Source: Pseudomonas sp. PSKL.D1 (lineage in GTDB: Bacteria; Pseudomonadota; Gammaproteobacteria; Pseudomonadales; Pseudomonadaceae). Taken from it: 64,000 bases of DNA. A program made the translations under genes and the position numbers. The notes under the pieces were generated by a model. That model was not told where the DNA came from, ran no database searches, and was given only the letters and a program-made list of their open reading frames with translations. The first letter of the stretch is position 1, and the number at the start of each line of letters is the position of its first letter. Where the stretch lies: contig NZ_CP118607.1 in the NCBI RefSeq assembly GCF_028898945.1, positions 4,636,001 through 4,700,000 of the forward strand. The letters run 5' to 3'. Below are positions 9,237 to 20,376 of this stretch, piece by piece.

Positions 9237-11042
9237 ATGAACGAACAGCAGATCCTTTTGAGCGTTGGCGGTATCGGCGCTGCCGCCCTCGCCTGCCAAT
9301 GGCTGGCCTGGCGCCTGAAACTGCCGGCCATCCTGTTTCTGCTACTGGCCGGCATCACCGCTGGCCCATTGCTGGGCTGGCTCGACCCGCAAGCGCTGTT
9401 CGGCCCCTTGTTGATGCCGCTGGTGTCACTGGCTGTGGCGCTGATCCTGTTCGAGGGCAGCCTGACACTGCACCTGTCCCAGTGGAAAGACATCGGCAGC
9501 GTGGTGCACCGGCTGGTTACCGTCGGCGCGCTGGTCACCTGGCTGGTGATTGCGCTGGCCACACACTGGCTACTGGGGTTTGACTGGCCGCTGGCCATCC
9601 TGTTCGGCACCCTGACGCTGGTCACCGGGCCCACGGTGATCGTGCCGATGCTGCGCGTGGTGCGGCCGAAGGCGGCGATCGCCAATATCCTGCGCTGGGA
9701 AGGCATCATGATCGACCCCATCGGCGCGCTGCTGGCCGTTGTGGTATACAGCTTCATTATCGCCAGTGCCGACGGCAACGGGCTGACCCAGAGCCTGATC
9801 ACCTTCGCCGGCGTCATTTTTTGCGGCAGCGCCCTGGGCGCGGCAGGGGGCTGGCTGCTGGGGCAGATCATGCGCGAGCAATGGTTGCCGGAGTACCTGC
9901 ACAACCTTGCCTCGCTGGCCGCCGTACTGGGCATTTTCATTGCCGCCAATCAGATCGTGCACGAGTCCGGCCTGCTGGCCGTGACGGTGATGGGCATGTG
10001 GCTGGCCAACATGCGCGGGGTGGACGTGCGGCAAATCCTGCACTTCAAGGAAAACCTCAGCGTGCTGCTGATTTCCGGCCTGTTCATCCTGCTGGCCGCG
10101 CGCCTGGACCTCAACGCCCTGCTCGGCCTGGGCCCGGCGGTGCTGGCGCTGCTGCTGGTGATCCAGCTGGTGGCGCGCCCGCTGAACGTGTGGCTGTCCA
10201 CGCTGGGTTCGTCGCTGAACTGGCGCGAACGCACGCTGCTGGCCTGGGTTGCCCCACGCGGCATCGTGGCGGCGGCGGTGTCGGCCATTTTTGCCATTCG
10301 CTTGCATGAGGCCGGCCACGAGGGCGCCTTGCTGCTGGTGCCGCTGACCTTCGCCGTGATCATCGGCACAGTGGTGCTGCAAAGCGCAACAGCAAGGCCC
10401 TTGGCACGGCTGCTGAAAGTCGCGGAACCCGCGCCGAGCGGCTTCCTGATCGTTGGTGCAAACGAACCGGCGCGAGCCATCGCCAAAGCCCTGCAGCAAC
10501 TGGGCTGCCGCGTGCTGCTCACCGATTCGAGCTGGGAGAACATCCGTGCCGCGCGCATGGACGGGCTGCCCACCTATTTTGGCAACCCTGCCTCGCAGCA
10601 TGCCGATGCGCATCTGGACCTTGTCGGGCTGGGCCACCTGTTGGGCCTGTCACCTGCCGGGGAAATCAATGCCCTGGCCTGCGCACGCTTTCGCCATGAT
10701 TTTGGCCACAGCCGCCTGTTCGTGCTGGCCAGCGGCCTTGAAAAACAGCGCAGCGACAAGCACCGGGCCGCCGAAGAGCACCGCGGGCACCTGCTGGGCG
10801 CCAACCCGATGACTTACCTGCAGATGGCCAACCGCCTGCATCAAGGGGCCGAACTCTACAGCACCAACCTTACAGAAGGTTTTGACTGGCGTGCCTATCA
10901 AGACCTGCATGGCGAGCGCGCGCATGTGCTGTTTGCGCGGGATGGCCATGGCTGGGTGCACGTTGCGAGTCCGGACGAGGCACTTGCCCCGCAGCCTGGC
11001 TGGACGTTGGTAGCGCTCATCGAACCCGCGCCACAGCAATAA
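9237..11042 (+). CDS. CPA1-family Na+(K+)/H+ antiporter
   Basis: 601 residues. Residues 1 to about 390 form a dozen hydrophobic helices of the Na_H_exchanger type, beginning LPAILFLLLAGITAGPLLGW. The conserved acidic spots include LILFEGSLTLHLSQ, LRWEGIMIDPIGALLAVVVY (the ion-binding D) and APRGIVAAAVSAIFA. From about 400 there is a soluble tail with a Rossmann-like start (GFLIVGANEPARAIAKALQQLG), like TrkA-N regulatory domains. It probably exports cations for pH or salt balance in the inner membrane; ion specificity cannot be read. It is divergent from xerD and nearly touches the convergent thioesterase. Confidence 0.9.
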   Translation: MNEQQILLSVGGIGAAALACQWLAWRLKLPAILFLLLAGITAGPLLGWLDPQALFGPLLMPLVSLAVALILFEGSLTLHLSQWKDIGSVVHRLVTVGALVTWLVIALATHWLLGFDWPLAILFGTLTLVTGPTVIVPMLRVVRPKAAIANILRWEGIMIDPIGALLAVVVYSFIIASADGNGLTQSLITFAGVIFCGSALGAAGGWLLGQIMREQWLPEYLHNLASLAAVLGIFIAANQIVHESGLLAVTVMGMWLANMRGVDVRQILHFKENLSVLLISGLFILLAARLDLNALLGLGPAVLALLLVIQLVARPLNVWLSTLGSSLNWRERTLLAWVAPRGIVAAAVSAIFAIRLHEAGHEGALLLVPLTFAVIIGTVVLQSATARPLARLLKVAEPAPSGFLIVGANEPARAIAKALQQLGCRVLLTDSSWENIRAARMDGLPTYFGNPASQHADAHLDLVGLGHLLGLSPAGEINALACARFRHDFGHSRLFVLASGLEKQRSDKHRAAEEHRGHLLGANPMTYLQMANRLHQGAELYSTNLTEGFDWRAYQDLHGERAHVLFARDGHGWVHVASPDEALAPQPGWTLVALIEPAPQQ

Positions 11043-11044
11043 GC

Positions 11045-11455
11045 TCAGGCCTCGGGCAATACCGGTACCGGGCGCTTGTCCTCGTCGATGGCGACGAAGC
11101 TGAACACGCCGTGGATGGCGCGCTCGCGGCCGTCCAGGTACATGTTTTCAACGAACACATCCACCTGCACCTGCAGGCTGGTGTTGCCGACTTTAACCAC
11201 GGTCCCCACCAGTTCGACGATGGTGCCCGCCGGGATCGGGTGCTTGAAGTCGATGCGGTCGGTGGACACGGTCACCAGCGGCAAGCGGCAGAAGCGCGTG
11301 GCGGCGATGAACGACACTTCGTCCATCCACGCCAGGGCGGTGCCGCCGAACAGGGTGTTGTGGTGGTTGGTGGTGCTGGGGAATACGGCTTTGGTCACGC
11401 GGGTTACCGAGAGCTCGGTACGGCGCTGGATTTCCTGATCGCGGGTAGTGGTCAT
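11045..11455 (-). CDS. Acyl-CoA thioesterase, hotdog fold
   Basis: 136 residues from the ATG at 11455, preceded by GTGAG; the longer frame starts inside the terminator region. It has the YciA-type hotdog features NHHNTLFGGTALAWMDEVSF and a short catalytic strand TDRIDFKHPIPAGTIVELVG. It hydrolyses acyl-CoA to the free acid and CoA; chain-length preference is unknown. Its stop lies two bases from the stop of the convergent antiporter gene. Confidence 0.9.
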   Translation of the reverse strand: MTTTRDQEIQRRTELSVTRVTKAVFPSTTNHHNTLFGGTALAWMDEVSFIAATRFCRLPLVTVSTDRIDFKHPIPAGTIVELVGTVVKVGNTSLQVQVDVFVENMYLDGRERAIHGVFSFVAIDEDKRPVPVLPEA

Positions 11456-11490
11456 GGCATGCTCACAACAAATGACAGGGTGCATAATGC

Positions 11491-11517
11491 AAAAAAGCAG
11501 CCCGAAGGCTGCTTTTT
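11491..11517 (-). terminator. Terminator of the rpsP-rimM-trmD-rplS operon
   Basis: Strong stem AAAAAAGCAGCC/GGCTGCTTTTTT around a CGAA-type loop, with A and T runs on both sides, so it can stop transcription in either direction. It lies 38 bases past the rplS stop and before the thioesterase start. Confidence 0.9.
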
Positions 11518-11554
11518 TCTCGCTAGGCGGCCTCGGCCACCGGGCAAACTGTAC

Positions 11555-11905
11555 TCAGGACAGTTTTTCCTTGATGCGAGCGGCTTTGCCGGACAGGTCG
11601 CGCAGGTAGTACAGCTTGGCTTTACGCACGTCACCACGACGTTTCACGGCCAGGCTGTCGATTTGCGGGCTGTAGGTCTGGAAGGTACGCTCAACACCAA
11701 CGCCGCTGGAGATTTTGCGCACGGTGAAAGCGCTGTTCAGGCCGCGGTTACGCTTGGCGATAACAACGCCTTCGAACGCCTGCAGACGGGAACGCTCGCC
11801 TTCCTTCACTTTAACCTGAACGACGATGGTGTCGCCTGGTGCGAAGGTCGGGATTTCCTTGCTCATCTGCTCGGCTTCGAGCTGCTGGATGATCTTGTTG
11901 GTCAT
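11555..11905 (-). CDS. rplS: 50S ribosomal protein L19
   Basis: 116 residues, normal length. It contains [20 protein letters not shown], the L19 signature [19 protein letters not shown] and the C-terminal [20 protein letters not shown]19 lies at the 30S-50S interface. A clear AGGAGC ribosome site precedes the ATG. Last gene of the conserved rpsP-rimM-trmD-rplS operon, 42 bases after trmD, and ahead of the terminator at 11491-11517. Confidence 0.99.
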   Translation of the reverse strand: MTNKIIQQLEAEQMSKEIPTFAPGDTIVVQVKVKEGERSRLQAFEGVVIAKRNRGLNSAFTVRKISSGVGVERTFQTYSPQIDSLAVKRRGDVRKAKLYYLRDLSGKAARIKEKLS

Positions 11906-11947
11906 GCTGTGCTCCTAAGATGGATACGTGATCCACCATCGATACGT

Positions 11948-12700
11948 TTAACTATCGTCCCGCTCGCGGAGATATTCCTCGAGCAGCTTCTTCTCTTCTC
12001 CAGAAAGCGAGCGACTTTCCAGAAGATCGGCGCGTCGTTCGAAGGTCCTACCAAGGGACTGCTTCATCCTCCAACGCCGGATATGTGCATGGTTGCCACT
12101 TAGCAACACGTCGGGAACACGCTGATCCGCATACACCTCGGGTCGGGTGTAGTGCGGGCAATCAAGCAGACCGTCGGTGAAGGAATCTTCTTCCGCCGAG
12201 TCCACATGCCCTAAAGCTCCGGGCAGCAGCCGCGTAACCGCATCGATCAGAACCATGGCCGGCAGCTCGCCACCGGAAAGCACATAGTCACCAATCGACC
12301 ACTCCTCATCGACATGAGCCTCGATAAAGCGCTCGTCGATGCCTTCATAACGACCGGCGATCAGGATCAACGATTCCTGTTCGGCCAGGCCTTTGACCGC
12401 CTGCTGAGTCAGCTTGCGGCCCTGCGGCGAAAGGTAAATGACCTTTGCCGATGCTCCGGTCGCTTGCCTGGCGCTAACCAGGGCGTCTTCCAGAGGCTTG
12501 ATTTTCATCACCATGCCCGGACCACCGCCAAACGGCCGATCATCCACCGTGTGGTGACGATCTGTGGTGTAGTCCCGCGGGTTCCAGCAAGTCACCTGAA
12601 GCAACCCCTGTTTCACCGCGCGGCTGGTAATGCCGTACTCCGTGATGGCCGAGAACATCTCGGGGAACAACGTGATGACGTCTACGCGAAGGTTACCCAT
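11948..12700 (-). CDS. trmD: tRNA (guanine-N1)-methyltransferase TrmD
   Basis: Methylates G37 of tRNAs with S-adenosylmethionine, preventing frameshifts. 250 residues. It shows [21 protein letters not shown] at the start and [14 protein letters not shown]. The trefoil-knot SAM site is [11 protein letters not shown] and [21 protein letters not shown]. It follows rimM by three bases. Confidence 0.99.
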   Translation of the reverse strand: MGNLRVDVITLFPEMFSAITEYGITSRAVKQGLLQVTCWNPRDYTTDRHHTVDDRPFGGGPGMVMKIKPLEDALVSARQATGASAKVIYLSPQGRKLTQQAVKGLAEQESLILIAGRYEGIDERFIEAHVDEEWSIGDYVLSGGELPAMVLIDAVTRLLPGALGHVDSAEEDSFTDGLLDCPHYTRPEVYADQRVPDVLLSGNHAHIRRWRMKQSLGRTFERRADLLESRSLSGEEKKLLEEYLRERDDS

Positions 12701-12703
12701 CGT

Positions 12704-13240
12704 TTAGAAGTCCGCGTCCCACTCAACCCGCATCACGCCTGCTTCCAGGTCGATGCTGAGCACGCATTGCTCCGTATAGGGCAACAAACGCTCGCGATCA
12801 TCCAGGCTGCCTGCGCAGGGTTTGACCACCATTACATCGTTCGCACCGGTCTCCAACAGGTGATCGACCTTGCCGAACAATTGTTCGTCCTGGTTGATGA
12901 CCTTCAGGCCTTCCAACTGGTACCAGTAGTACTCGTCAGCGGCCAGGTTGGGCAAAAGGCTCCGCGCAATGCAGATTTCGTAACCGCTCAGAAGACGGGC
13001 TTCATCACGATCATCGAGGCCTTTCAGTTTCACGACCAGGCCCTTTTGGGAGCCACGACCGTTGACCAGCTCGACCTGCTTTACCTTGCCTTCGTGCCGA
13101 AGCGTCCAGCGCGGATAATCCAACAGGTTTTCAATCGGATCGGTAAAGGAATACACCTTCACCTCGCCGCGAACGCCGTGAACCGAAAAAATCTTGCCAA
13201 CGACGATGAGGTCGTCAGCCTTTTCTGGCGTCGCGTTCAT
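12704..13240 (-). CDS. rimM: 16S rRNA processing protein RimM
   Basis: Assembly factor for the 30S head that binds S19. 178 residues with the N-terminal RimM barrel (LIVVGKIFSVHGVRGEVKVYSF) and a C-terminal PRC-barrel (EYYWYQLEGLKVINQD...GKVDHLLETGANDVMVV). It lies 5 bases downstream of rpsP and 3 bases upstream of trmD, in the standard operon order. Confidence 0.98.
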   Translation of the reverse strand: MNATPEKADDLIVVGKIFSVHGVRGEVKVYSFTDPIENLLDYPRWTLRHEGKVKQVELVNGRGSQKGLVVKLKGLDDRDEARLLSGYEICIARSLLPNLAADEYYWYQLEGLKVINQDEQLFGKVDHLLETGANDVMVVKPCAGSLDDRERLLPYTEQCVLSIDLEAGVMRVEWDADF

Positions 13241-13245
13241 ACTGC

Positions 13246-13497
13246 TCAGGCTGCAGCCTTGGCAGCTTCCTTCAGCAGCTGAGCAACACGCTCAGACGGC
13301 TGTGCGCCCTGGCTCAGCCAGTAGGTGACGCGCTCTTGGTTGACCGACAGCTTGACTTCGGCGCCCGATGCGATCGGGTTGAAGAAGCCAACGCGCTCAA
13401 CGAAACGGCCGTCACGGGCGTTACGCGAGTTGGTCACGGTCAGGTGGTAGAATGGGCGCTTTTTCGAGCCGCCACGGGCCAGACGAATGGTTACCAT
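13246..13497 (-). CDS. rpsP: 30S ribosomal protein S16
   Basis: 83 residues starting [20 protein letters not shown], the invariant S16 start. The frame is open 18 codons further upstream, but that part is not S16. It contains [19 protein letters not shown]. It is the first gene of the rpsP-rimM-trmD-rplS operon, whose promoter should lie in the 236 bases between here and ffh. Confidence 0.98.
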   Translation of the reverse strand: MVTIRLARGGSKKRPFYHLTVTNSRNARDGRFVERVGFFNPIASGAEVKLSVNQERVTYWLSQGAQPSERVAQLLKEAAKAAA

Positions 13498-13691
13498 GTG
13501 AACATTGTTCCTATAGTCGGTGCTGCAAATCTGAATGCCAAATAGGCACACGGGTGCCCAAAAGGCCGCATATTCTCGGGGAATACACGGACATTTGCAA
13601 ATGCCTTTTTCGGCAAGGCCTTGCCTTACCGTCCAGATTTGCCGGTTAAGCCACGAAATCCGTGGCCGTTGCCCCGCCGCAGCGGGGGTTC

Positions 13692-13722
13692 TGGGGGCCT
13701 GCCCCGATCAAAGGCAGCCCCC
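13692..13722 (-). terminator. GC-rich hairpin after ffh
   Basis: On the minus strand GGGGGCTGCC pairs with GGCAGGCCCCC (one bulged base) around a loop of about 9 bases, just past the ffh stop. No T run follows, so it may be a weak or factor-assisted terminator separating ffh from rpsP. Confidence 0.4.
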
Positions 13723-13733
13723 CGGAATACGTA

Positions 13734-15110
13734 TTACAGCTTCGGCATGCCGCCGCCTGGCAGCATCCCGCCAAGGCCACGCATCATCTTGGCCATGCCG
13801 CCCTTGGCGGAGAATTTCTTCATCATCTTCTGCATCTGCTTGTGCTGCTTGATCAAGCGGCCGATGTCCTGCACCTGAGTGCCCGAACCCAAGGCGATGC
13901 GGCGCTTGCGCGAACCGCTGATCAGGTCAGGGTCGCGGCGCTCGGCCGGGGTCATGGAGTTGATGATCGCTTCCATCTGCTTGAACTGCTTCTCGGCGGC
14001 GCCCTGGGCGTTGCCCATCTGCGACAGGTTGACCCCACCGATGCTTGGCAACTTGTCCATCAGGCCGCCCAGGCCGCCCATGTTCTTCATCTGCTGCAGC
14101 TGGTCGCGGAAGTCTTCGAGGTCGAAGCCCTTGCCCTTCTTCAGCTTCTTGGCCAGCTTGTCGGCCTTGGCCTTGTCGATGGTCTGCTCGGCCTGCTCGA
14201 TCAGGCTGAGCACGTCACCCATGCCGAGGATGCGCGAAGCGACGCGGTCCGGGTGGAACGGCTCCAGCGCTTCGGTCTTCTCGCCCATACCGATGAACTT
14301 GATCGGCTTGCCGGTGATGGCGCGCACCGACAGCGCGGCACCGCCACGGGCATCACCGTCGACCTTGGTCAGCACCACGCCGGTCAGCGGCAGGGCTTCG
14401 CCAAAGGCCTTGGCGGTGTTGGCGGCGTCCTGGCCGGTCATGGCGTCAACCACGAACAGGGTTTCGATCGGCTTGACCGCGGCGTGCAGGGCCTTGATCT
14501 CGTCCATCATGTCGGCGTCGATGTGCAGACGGCCGGCGGTGTCGACGATGACCACGTCGATGAACTTGAGCTTGGCTTCGCGGATGGCCGCTTCAGCGAT
14601 GGCCACCGGCTTCTGGCTGATATCGGACGGGAAGAAGGTGACGCCGATGTCGTTGGCCAGGGTTTCCAGCTGTTTGATTGCCGCCGGGCGGTAGACGTCG
14701 GCCGACACCACCATCACGCTCTTTTTCTTGCGCTCTTTAAGGAAGCGCGCGAGCTTGCCGGCGGTGGTGGTCTTACCCGCACCCTGCAAGCCAGCCATCA
14801 GCACCACGGCAGGTGGCGCCGCGTTCAGCGCGAGGTCTTCGTTGGCCGCGCCCATCAGGCTTTCCAGCTCGGCCTGGACAATCTTCACGAACGCCTGGCC
14901 CGGCGTCAGGCTGCGCGACACCTCGGTGCCGACCGCACGCTCCTTGACGCTGTTGACGAAATCCTTGACCACCGGCAGGGCAACGTCGGCTTCGAGCAGG
15001 GCCATGCGCACTTCGCGCAACGTGTCCTTGATGTTGTCTTCAGTCAGCTTGGCCTTGCCGGTGACATGGCGCAGCGTCTGTGACAGGCGGTCGGTCAGGT
15101 TTTCGAACAT
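13734..15110 (-). CDS. ffh: Signal recognition particle protein Ffh
   Basis: GTPase that binds signal sequences and 4.5S RNA for co-translational membrane targeting. 458 residues. Helical N domain (MFENLTDRLSQTLRHVTG). G domain with P-loop GLQGAGKTTTAGKLA, VDTAGRLH and TKVDGDARGGAALS. Methionine-rich M domain near the end (MKKFSAKGGMAKMMRGLGGM), which holds the signal peptide and RNA. It stands alone upstream of the rpsP operon, as in other pseudomonads, and is divergent from the CcsA-like gene. Confidence 0.99.
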   Translation of the reverse strand: MFENLTDRLSQTLRHVTGKAKLTEDNIKDTLREVRMALLEADVALPVVKDFVNSVKERAVGTEVSRSLTPGQAFVKIVQAELESLMGAANEDLALNAAPPAVVLMAGLQGAGKTTTAGKLARFLKERKKKSVMVVSADVYRPAAIKQLETLANDIGVTFFPSDISQKPVAIAEAAIREAKLKFIDVVIVDTAGRLHIDADMMDEIKALHAAVKPIETLFVVDAMTGQDAANTAKAFGEALPLTGVVLTKVDGDARGGAALSVRAITGKPIKFIGMGEKTEALEPFHPDRVASRILGMGDVLSLIEQAEQTIDKAKADKLAKKLKKGKGFDLEDFRDQLQQMKNMGGLGGLMDKLPSIGGVNLSQMGNAQGAAEKQFKQMEAIINSMTPAERRDPDLISGSRKRRIALGSGTQVQDIGRLIKQHKQMQKMMKKFSAKGGMAKMMRGLGGMLPGGGMPKL

Positions 15111-15422
15111 GGTGATCCTTTCAGGCCCAGTTAAAGCCGAGGTTTGTCAGGTGCCCGCGGGGAACTACACACCCGCCAGACACAGCAAGGCGGCGATTAT
15201 AGCGAAGAGCGGCGGCGGCGCACACCTTGGGAGATATTCGGTGGTTGTGCGGGCCCTTCGCGGGTAAACCCGCTCCCACAGGTGATGCACTGCATTCAAA
15301 ATGCCTCGCTGCACTGTGGGAGCGGGTTTACCCGCGAAAGCCGCAACGCGGTGCCGCAGGCTTCCTTGGCAGCGACGATCTATGCCAAACTCCGTCTCTT
15401 TAAGGCTTGCCATCCAGGACTT
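15111..15422. repeat. Divergent intergenic region with a REP inverted pair
   Basis: 312 bases between ffh and the CcsA-like gene, with no gene seen. Two 24-base arms, 15258-15281 and 15315-15338, share TTCGCGGGTAAACCCGCTCC and face each other across 33 bases. This is a different REP variant from the one near thrC (it ends TCCCACA, not TCCTACA). The rest should carry both promoters. Confidence 0.8.
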
Positions 15423-16232
15423 ATGGTTTCCTCTCCCAGCCTCATCCCTAACCTGATCGCCGCCGGCCTTTATATAGCAGCCACCGTCTATCAGGGTTCT
15501 TACCTGGCCCAGGGTCGCAAAGCCGACAAGCGGCTGCTGAGCCTGCTCGGCGCCCTTGCCGTGGTCGCGCAGGCCGGTGCGCTGTTCTTCCAGCTGATTA
15601 CCCCGCTGGGCCTGAGCCTGGATTTCTTCAGTGCCGCCAGCCTGATCGCAGTGGCCGTGATCGCCCTGACCCTGATCGCCTGCCTGCGCATCCCGGTGGA
15701 AAACCTGCTGGTGCTGCTGTTCCCGCTCGGCGCGGTAACCGCCTTGCTGGCACAGTTCGCCCCGCCCGGCACGGTCCCGTTGATCAACGAAGAGCCGGGC
15801 ATCCTGGCGCATATCCTGCTGTCGATCCTGGCCTACGGCCTGTTCACCATTGCCGTGTTCCAGTCGCTGCTGTTACTGCTGCAGGACCGCCAGCTTAAGA
15901 ACAAGCACCCGTCGGGCCTGATTCGCAACTTCCCGCCGCTGCAGACCATGGAAAGCCTATTGTTCGGCTTCCTCTGGGCCGGCTGGTGCCTGCTGTCGCT
16001 GTCGCTGCTGTCGGGCTGGCTGTTCCTGGACAACCTGTTCGCCCAGCACCTGGTGCATAAAACCTTGCTGGCCTGTGTGGCCTGGGTGGTGTTCAGTGTG
16101 CTGTTGTGGGGCCGCACCCGCCTGGGTTGGCGCGGCCACAAGGCCATCCGCTGGACACTGGCCGGTTTTTGCCTGTTGATGCTGGCTTATTTCGGCAGCA
16201 AGCTGGTTCGCGAATTCATCCTGCATATCTGA
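15423..16232 (+). CDS. CcsA/YpjD-like cytochrome c assembly membrane protein
   Basis: 269 residues from the ATG at 15423, with about eight hydrophobic helices. The family is the CcmC/CcsA haem-handling group; the pattern PLGLSLDFFSAASLIAVAVIALTL and the late GWLFLDNLFAQHLVHKTLLACVAWVVFSVLL with H346-type histidines fits the YpjD branch. Its actual role is not established in Pseudomonas. It lies 9 bases before the CorC/CNNM-like gene, the common ypjD-corB pairing next to ffh in Gammaproteobacteria. Confidence 0.82.
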   Translation: MVSSPSLIPNLIAAGLYIAATVYQGSYLAQGRKADKRLLSLLGALAVVAQAGALFFQLITPLGLSLDFFSAASLIAVAVIALTLIACLRIPVENLLVLLFPLGAVTALLAQFAPPGTVPLINEEPGILAHILLSILAYGLFTIAVFQSLLLLLQDRQLKNKHPSGLIRNFPPLQTMESLLFGFLWAGWCLLSLSLLSGWLFLDNLFAQHLVHKTLLACVAWVVFSVLLWGRTRLGWRGHKAIRWTLAGFCLLMLAYFGSKLVREFILHI

Positions 16233-16241
16233 CGGCCACTT

Positions 16242-17447
<1,206 letters not shown>

Positions 17448-17708
17448 CTATACTCGGGTCACGCTTACCCAGCCCCGCCGTCACGCCTGCTACCCGCACC
17501 CGGCGCCACACGGCCAGTCCGCCCCACTGACACGCCCCGCGGTCCTGCTTCAACACCCCGAACAGTGCCCGCTCCCGCCCCTATCCCCCTTGGGCCATCG
17601 TCAGCCGGGCGAGCAAAAGAACAATGCGCTCCAGCGTTTGCGAAGTTGTGCCTGCCTGGGCACTCGCCACGCGCATGGAGCACGACCAGACTGTTAGGGA
17701 CCTATTCA

Positions 17709-19007
17709 ATGACAAGCAGCACCTATGCCGAAGCGCCCGCAGCGCCGGTCAACTCGCCTGCGCGCGTAGCCACCGCCAGCTTTATCGGCACCGCCATCGA
17801 GTTTTACGACTTCTACGTTTACGCCACTGCCGCCGCCCTGGTAATCGGCCCGGTGTTCTTCCCGTCCGGGTCGGGCACCGCGCAAATGCTGGCTGCCTTC
17901 CTCACTTTCGGTATCGCCTTCCTCGCCCGCCCGCTGGGCTCGGCGCTGTTCGGCCACTTCGGCGACCGCATCGGGCGCAAGTCGACGCTGGTGGCCTCGT
18001 TGCTGCTGATGGGCGTGTCCACCACGCTGATCGGCGTGTTGCCGGGTTATGACAGCATCGGCGTGTGGGCACCGATCATTCTGTGCCTGCTGCGCTTTGG
18101 CCAGGGCCTGGGCCTGGGTGGTGAATGGGGCGGCGCCGCGCTGCTGGCGACGGAAAACGCGCCGGAAGGCAAGCGCGCCTGGTTCGGCATGTTCCCGCAG
18201 CTTGGCCCCTCGATTGGCTTCCTGGCGGCCAATGGCCTGTTCCTGACCCTGGCGTTGGTGCTCAGCGATGAGCAGTTCCGCGAGTGGGGCTGGCGTATTC
18301 CCTTCCTGCTCAGCGCTGCCTTGGTGCTGGTAGGCCTTTACGTGCGCCTGAAACTGGAAGAAAGCCCGGTGTTTGCCAAGGCCGTAGCCCGCCATGAGCG
18401 GGTGAAAATGCCGGTGGTCGACCTGTTTTCCAAGTACTGGCTGCCGACATTGCTGGGCGCGGCCGCCATGGTGGTGTGCTATGCGCTGTTCTACATCTCG
18501 ACGGTGTTTTCGCTGAGTTACGGCGTGACCACGCTGGGCTATAGCCGGGAAACGTTCCTGGGGCTGCTGTGTTTTGCTGTGGTGTTCATGGCCTTGGCTA
18601 CACCGCTATCGGCCTGGCTCAGCGACCGTTACGGGCGCAAGCCGGTACTGATTGTGGGCGGCCTGCTGGCGGTGGCATCGGGCTTCACCATGGAGCCGTT
18701 GCTGACTTCGGGGTCGACCACGGGGGTGGCGCTGTTCCTGGCCATCGAGCTGTTCCTGATGGGCGTGACCTTTGCACCGATGGGGGCTTTGCTGCCTGAG
18801 TTGTTCCCTACCCACGTGCGTTATACCGGTGCTTCGGCGGCGTATAACCTGGGCGGTATCGTGGGAGCCTCGGCGGCGCCGTTCTTTGCTCAGAAACTGG
18901 TGAGCATGGGCGGGTTGAGCTGGGTGGGGGGTTATGTGTCGGTGGCGGCGGTGATCAGCTTGATTGCTGTGTTGTGCCTGAAAGAGACGCGTAATACCGA
19001 GCTTTGA
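17709..19007 (+). CDS. MHS-type MFS transporter
   Basis: 432 residues from the ATG at 17709 (AGGGA nearby upstream); the frame is open further upstream but that part is not MFS. It starts with ASFIGTAIEFYDFYVYATAAALVIGPVFFP, typical of metabolite:H+ symporters (ShiA, proline/betaine and dicarboxylate types). The A-loop GDRIGRKSTLVASLLLMG and central RFGQGLGLGGEWGGAALLATENAP are intact, with twelve helices. Proton-driven uptake of an organic acid or osmolyte is likely; the substrate is unknown. A leader of about 260 bases precedes it, with nothing else recognisable. Confidence 0.88.
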   Translation: MTSSTYAEAPAAPVNSPARVATASFIGTAIEFYDFYVYATAAALVIGPVFFPSGSGTAQMLAAFLTFGIAFLARPLGSALFGHFGDRIGRKSTLVASLLLMGVSTTLIGVLPGYDSIGVWAPIILCLLRFGQGLGLGGEWGGAALLATENAPEGKRAWFGMFPQLGPSIGFLAANGLFLTLALVLSDEQFREWGWRIPFLLSAALVLVGLYVRLKLEESPVFAKAVARHERVKMPVVDLFSKYWLPTLLGAAAMVVCYALFYISTVFSLSYGVTTLGYSRETFLGLLCFAVVFMALATPLSAWLSDRYGRKPVLIVGGLLAVASGFTMEPLLTSGSTTGVALFLAIELFLMGVTFAPMGALLPELFPTHVRYTGASAAYNLGGIVGASAAPFFAQKLVSMGGLSWVGGYVSVAAVISLIAVLCLKETRNTEL

Positions 19008-19029
19008 GTGATTGGGGGCTGCTTTGCAG

Positions 19030-19091
19030 CCCATCGCGGCTGAAGCCGCTCCTACAAAGATCTGTGTAGGAGCGGCTTCAGCCGCGATGGG
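19030..19091. repeat. Perfect 27-bp REP inverted repeat between convergent genes
   Basis: Arms 19030-19056 and 19065-19091 match over 27 bases around an 8-base loop. The outer GC-rich flanks (GGGGGCTGCTTTGCAGCC and GGCCGCAAAGCGGCCCC) extend the structure. It sits between the convergent MFS and purT genes and probably works as a transcript end or protector for both. Confidence 0.85.
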
Positions 19092-19118
19092 CCGCAAAGC
19101 GGCCCCAACCATCTCAGA

Positions 19119-20300
19119 TCAGAACTCGACCTTCACCGCCTGCGAAGCACGGGTAGCCTTGGCCCGCGCCGCTTCAACCGACTCATCCCGCGCCAGGCAA
19201 ACGCCCATGCGGCGCGTGCCATTGATCTCCGGCTTGCCGAACAGGCGAATGGCCGTATCCGGCTCGCTCAGCGCCGCCCCCAGGTTGGCGAAGCTGGTCT
19301 GCTGCGACTGGCCTTCCGGCAAAATCACCGCCGAAGCCGACGGGCCGAACTGGCGCACCACCGGGATCGGCAGGCCGAGAATGGCACGGGCATGCAGGGC
19401 GAACTGGGACAGGTCCTGGGAAATCAGGGTAACCAGGCCAGTGTCATGCGGGCGCGGCGACACTTCGCTGAACCACACCTGGTCGCCCTTCACGAACAGC
19501 TCCACGCCGAACAGGCCGCGGCCGCCCAGTGCATCGGTGACGGCCTTGGCGACCCGTTGCGATTCGGCCAGGGCTTTCGGGCTCATGGCCTGTGGCTGCC
19601 AGGACTCTTGATAATCGCCCTTCTCCTGGCGGTGACCTACCGGCTCAAGGAACGTGGTGCCGCCCACATGGCGCACGGTCAGCAGGGTGATTTCGTACTC
19701 GAAATCGATGAAGCCTTCGACAATTACCCGGCCCTTGCCGGCGCGGCCACCTTCCTGGGCATAGTCCCAGGACTTTTGCAGGTCGGCATCGCTGCGCAGC
19801 AGGCTCTGGCCCTTGCCCGACGAGCTCATCACCGGCTTGACCACGCAGGGGTAGCCCACGTCGGCCACGGCCTTGGCATAGTCTTCGAAGGTATCGGCGA
19901 AGTGGTAAGGCGAGGTCGGCAGGTCCAGCTCTTCGGCCGCGAGGCGGCGAATGCCTTCACGGTTCATGGTCAGCTGGGTGGCACGGGCGGTGGGCACAAC
20001 GTTGAAGCCTTCGTTTTCCAGCTCGACCAGGGTGGCGGTGGCGATGGCTTCGATTTCGGGGACGATATAGTGCGGTTTTTCAGCCTCGATCACCGCGCGC
20101 AGGGCCACGCCGTCGAGCATGTTGATCACATGGCTGCGGTGCGCCACCTGCATGGCCGGCGCGTTGGCGTAGCGGTCCACGGCAATCACTTCGACGCCCA
20201 GGCGCTGCAGCTCGATCACCACTTCCTTGCCCAGCTCGCCGCAGCCGCAGAGCAGTACACGGGTCGCGGTGGGCGACAATGGGGTTCCGATACGGGTCAT
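19119..20300 (-). CDS. purT: Formate-dependent GAR transformylase PurT
   Basis: ATP-grasp enzyme that uses formate and ATP to formylate glycinamide ribonucleotide in purine synthesis. 393 residues. Its N-terminus has [31 protein letters not shown]. The ATP-grasp core has [17 protein letters not shown] and [19 protein letters not shown]. The metal site is [33 protein letters not shown]. It is apparently a single-gene unit. Confidence 0.98.
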   Translation of the reverse strand: MTRIGTPLSPTATRVLLCGCGELGKEVVIELQRLGVEVIAVDRYANAPAMQVAHRSHVINMLDGVALRAVIEAEKPHYIVPEIEAIATATLVELENEGFNVVPTARATQLTMNREGIRRLAAEELDLPTSPYHFADTFEDYAKAVADVGYPCVVKPVMSSSGKGQSLLRSDADLQKSWDYAQEGGRAGKGRVIVEGFIDFEYEITLLTVRHVGGTTFLEPVGHRQEKGDYQESWQPQAMSPKALAESQRVAKAVTDALGGRGLFGVELFVKGDQVWFSEVSPRPHDTGLVTLISQDLSQFALHARAILGLPIPVVRQFGPSASAVILPEGQSQQTSFANLGAALSEPDTAIRLFGKPEINGTRRMGVCLARDESVEAARAKATRASQAVKVEF

Positions 20301-20376
20301 TTCAGGTCCTCGAAGGCGTCCGGGGCCGCGCCTGGGTTAGCGCCGCCCGCTGAAAAAGGACCGGTATTCTACACCA

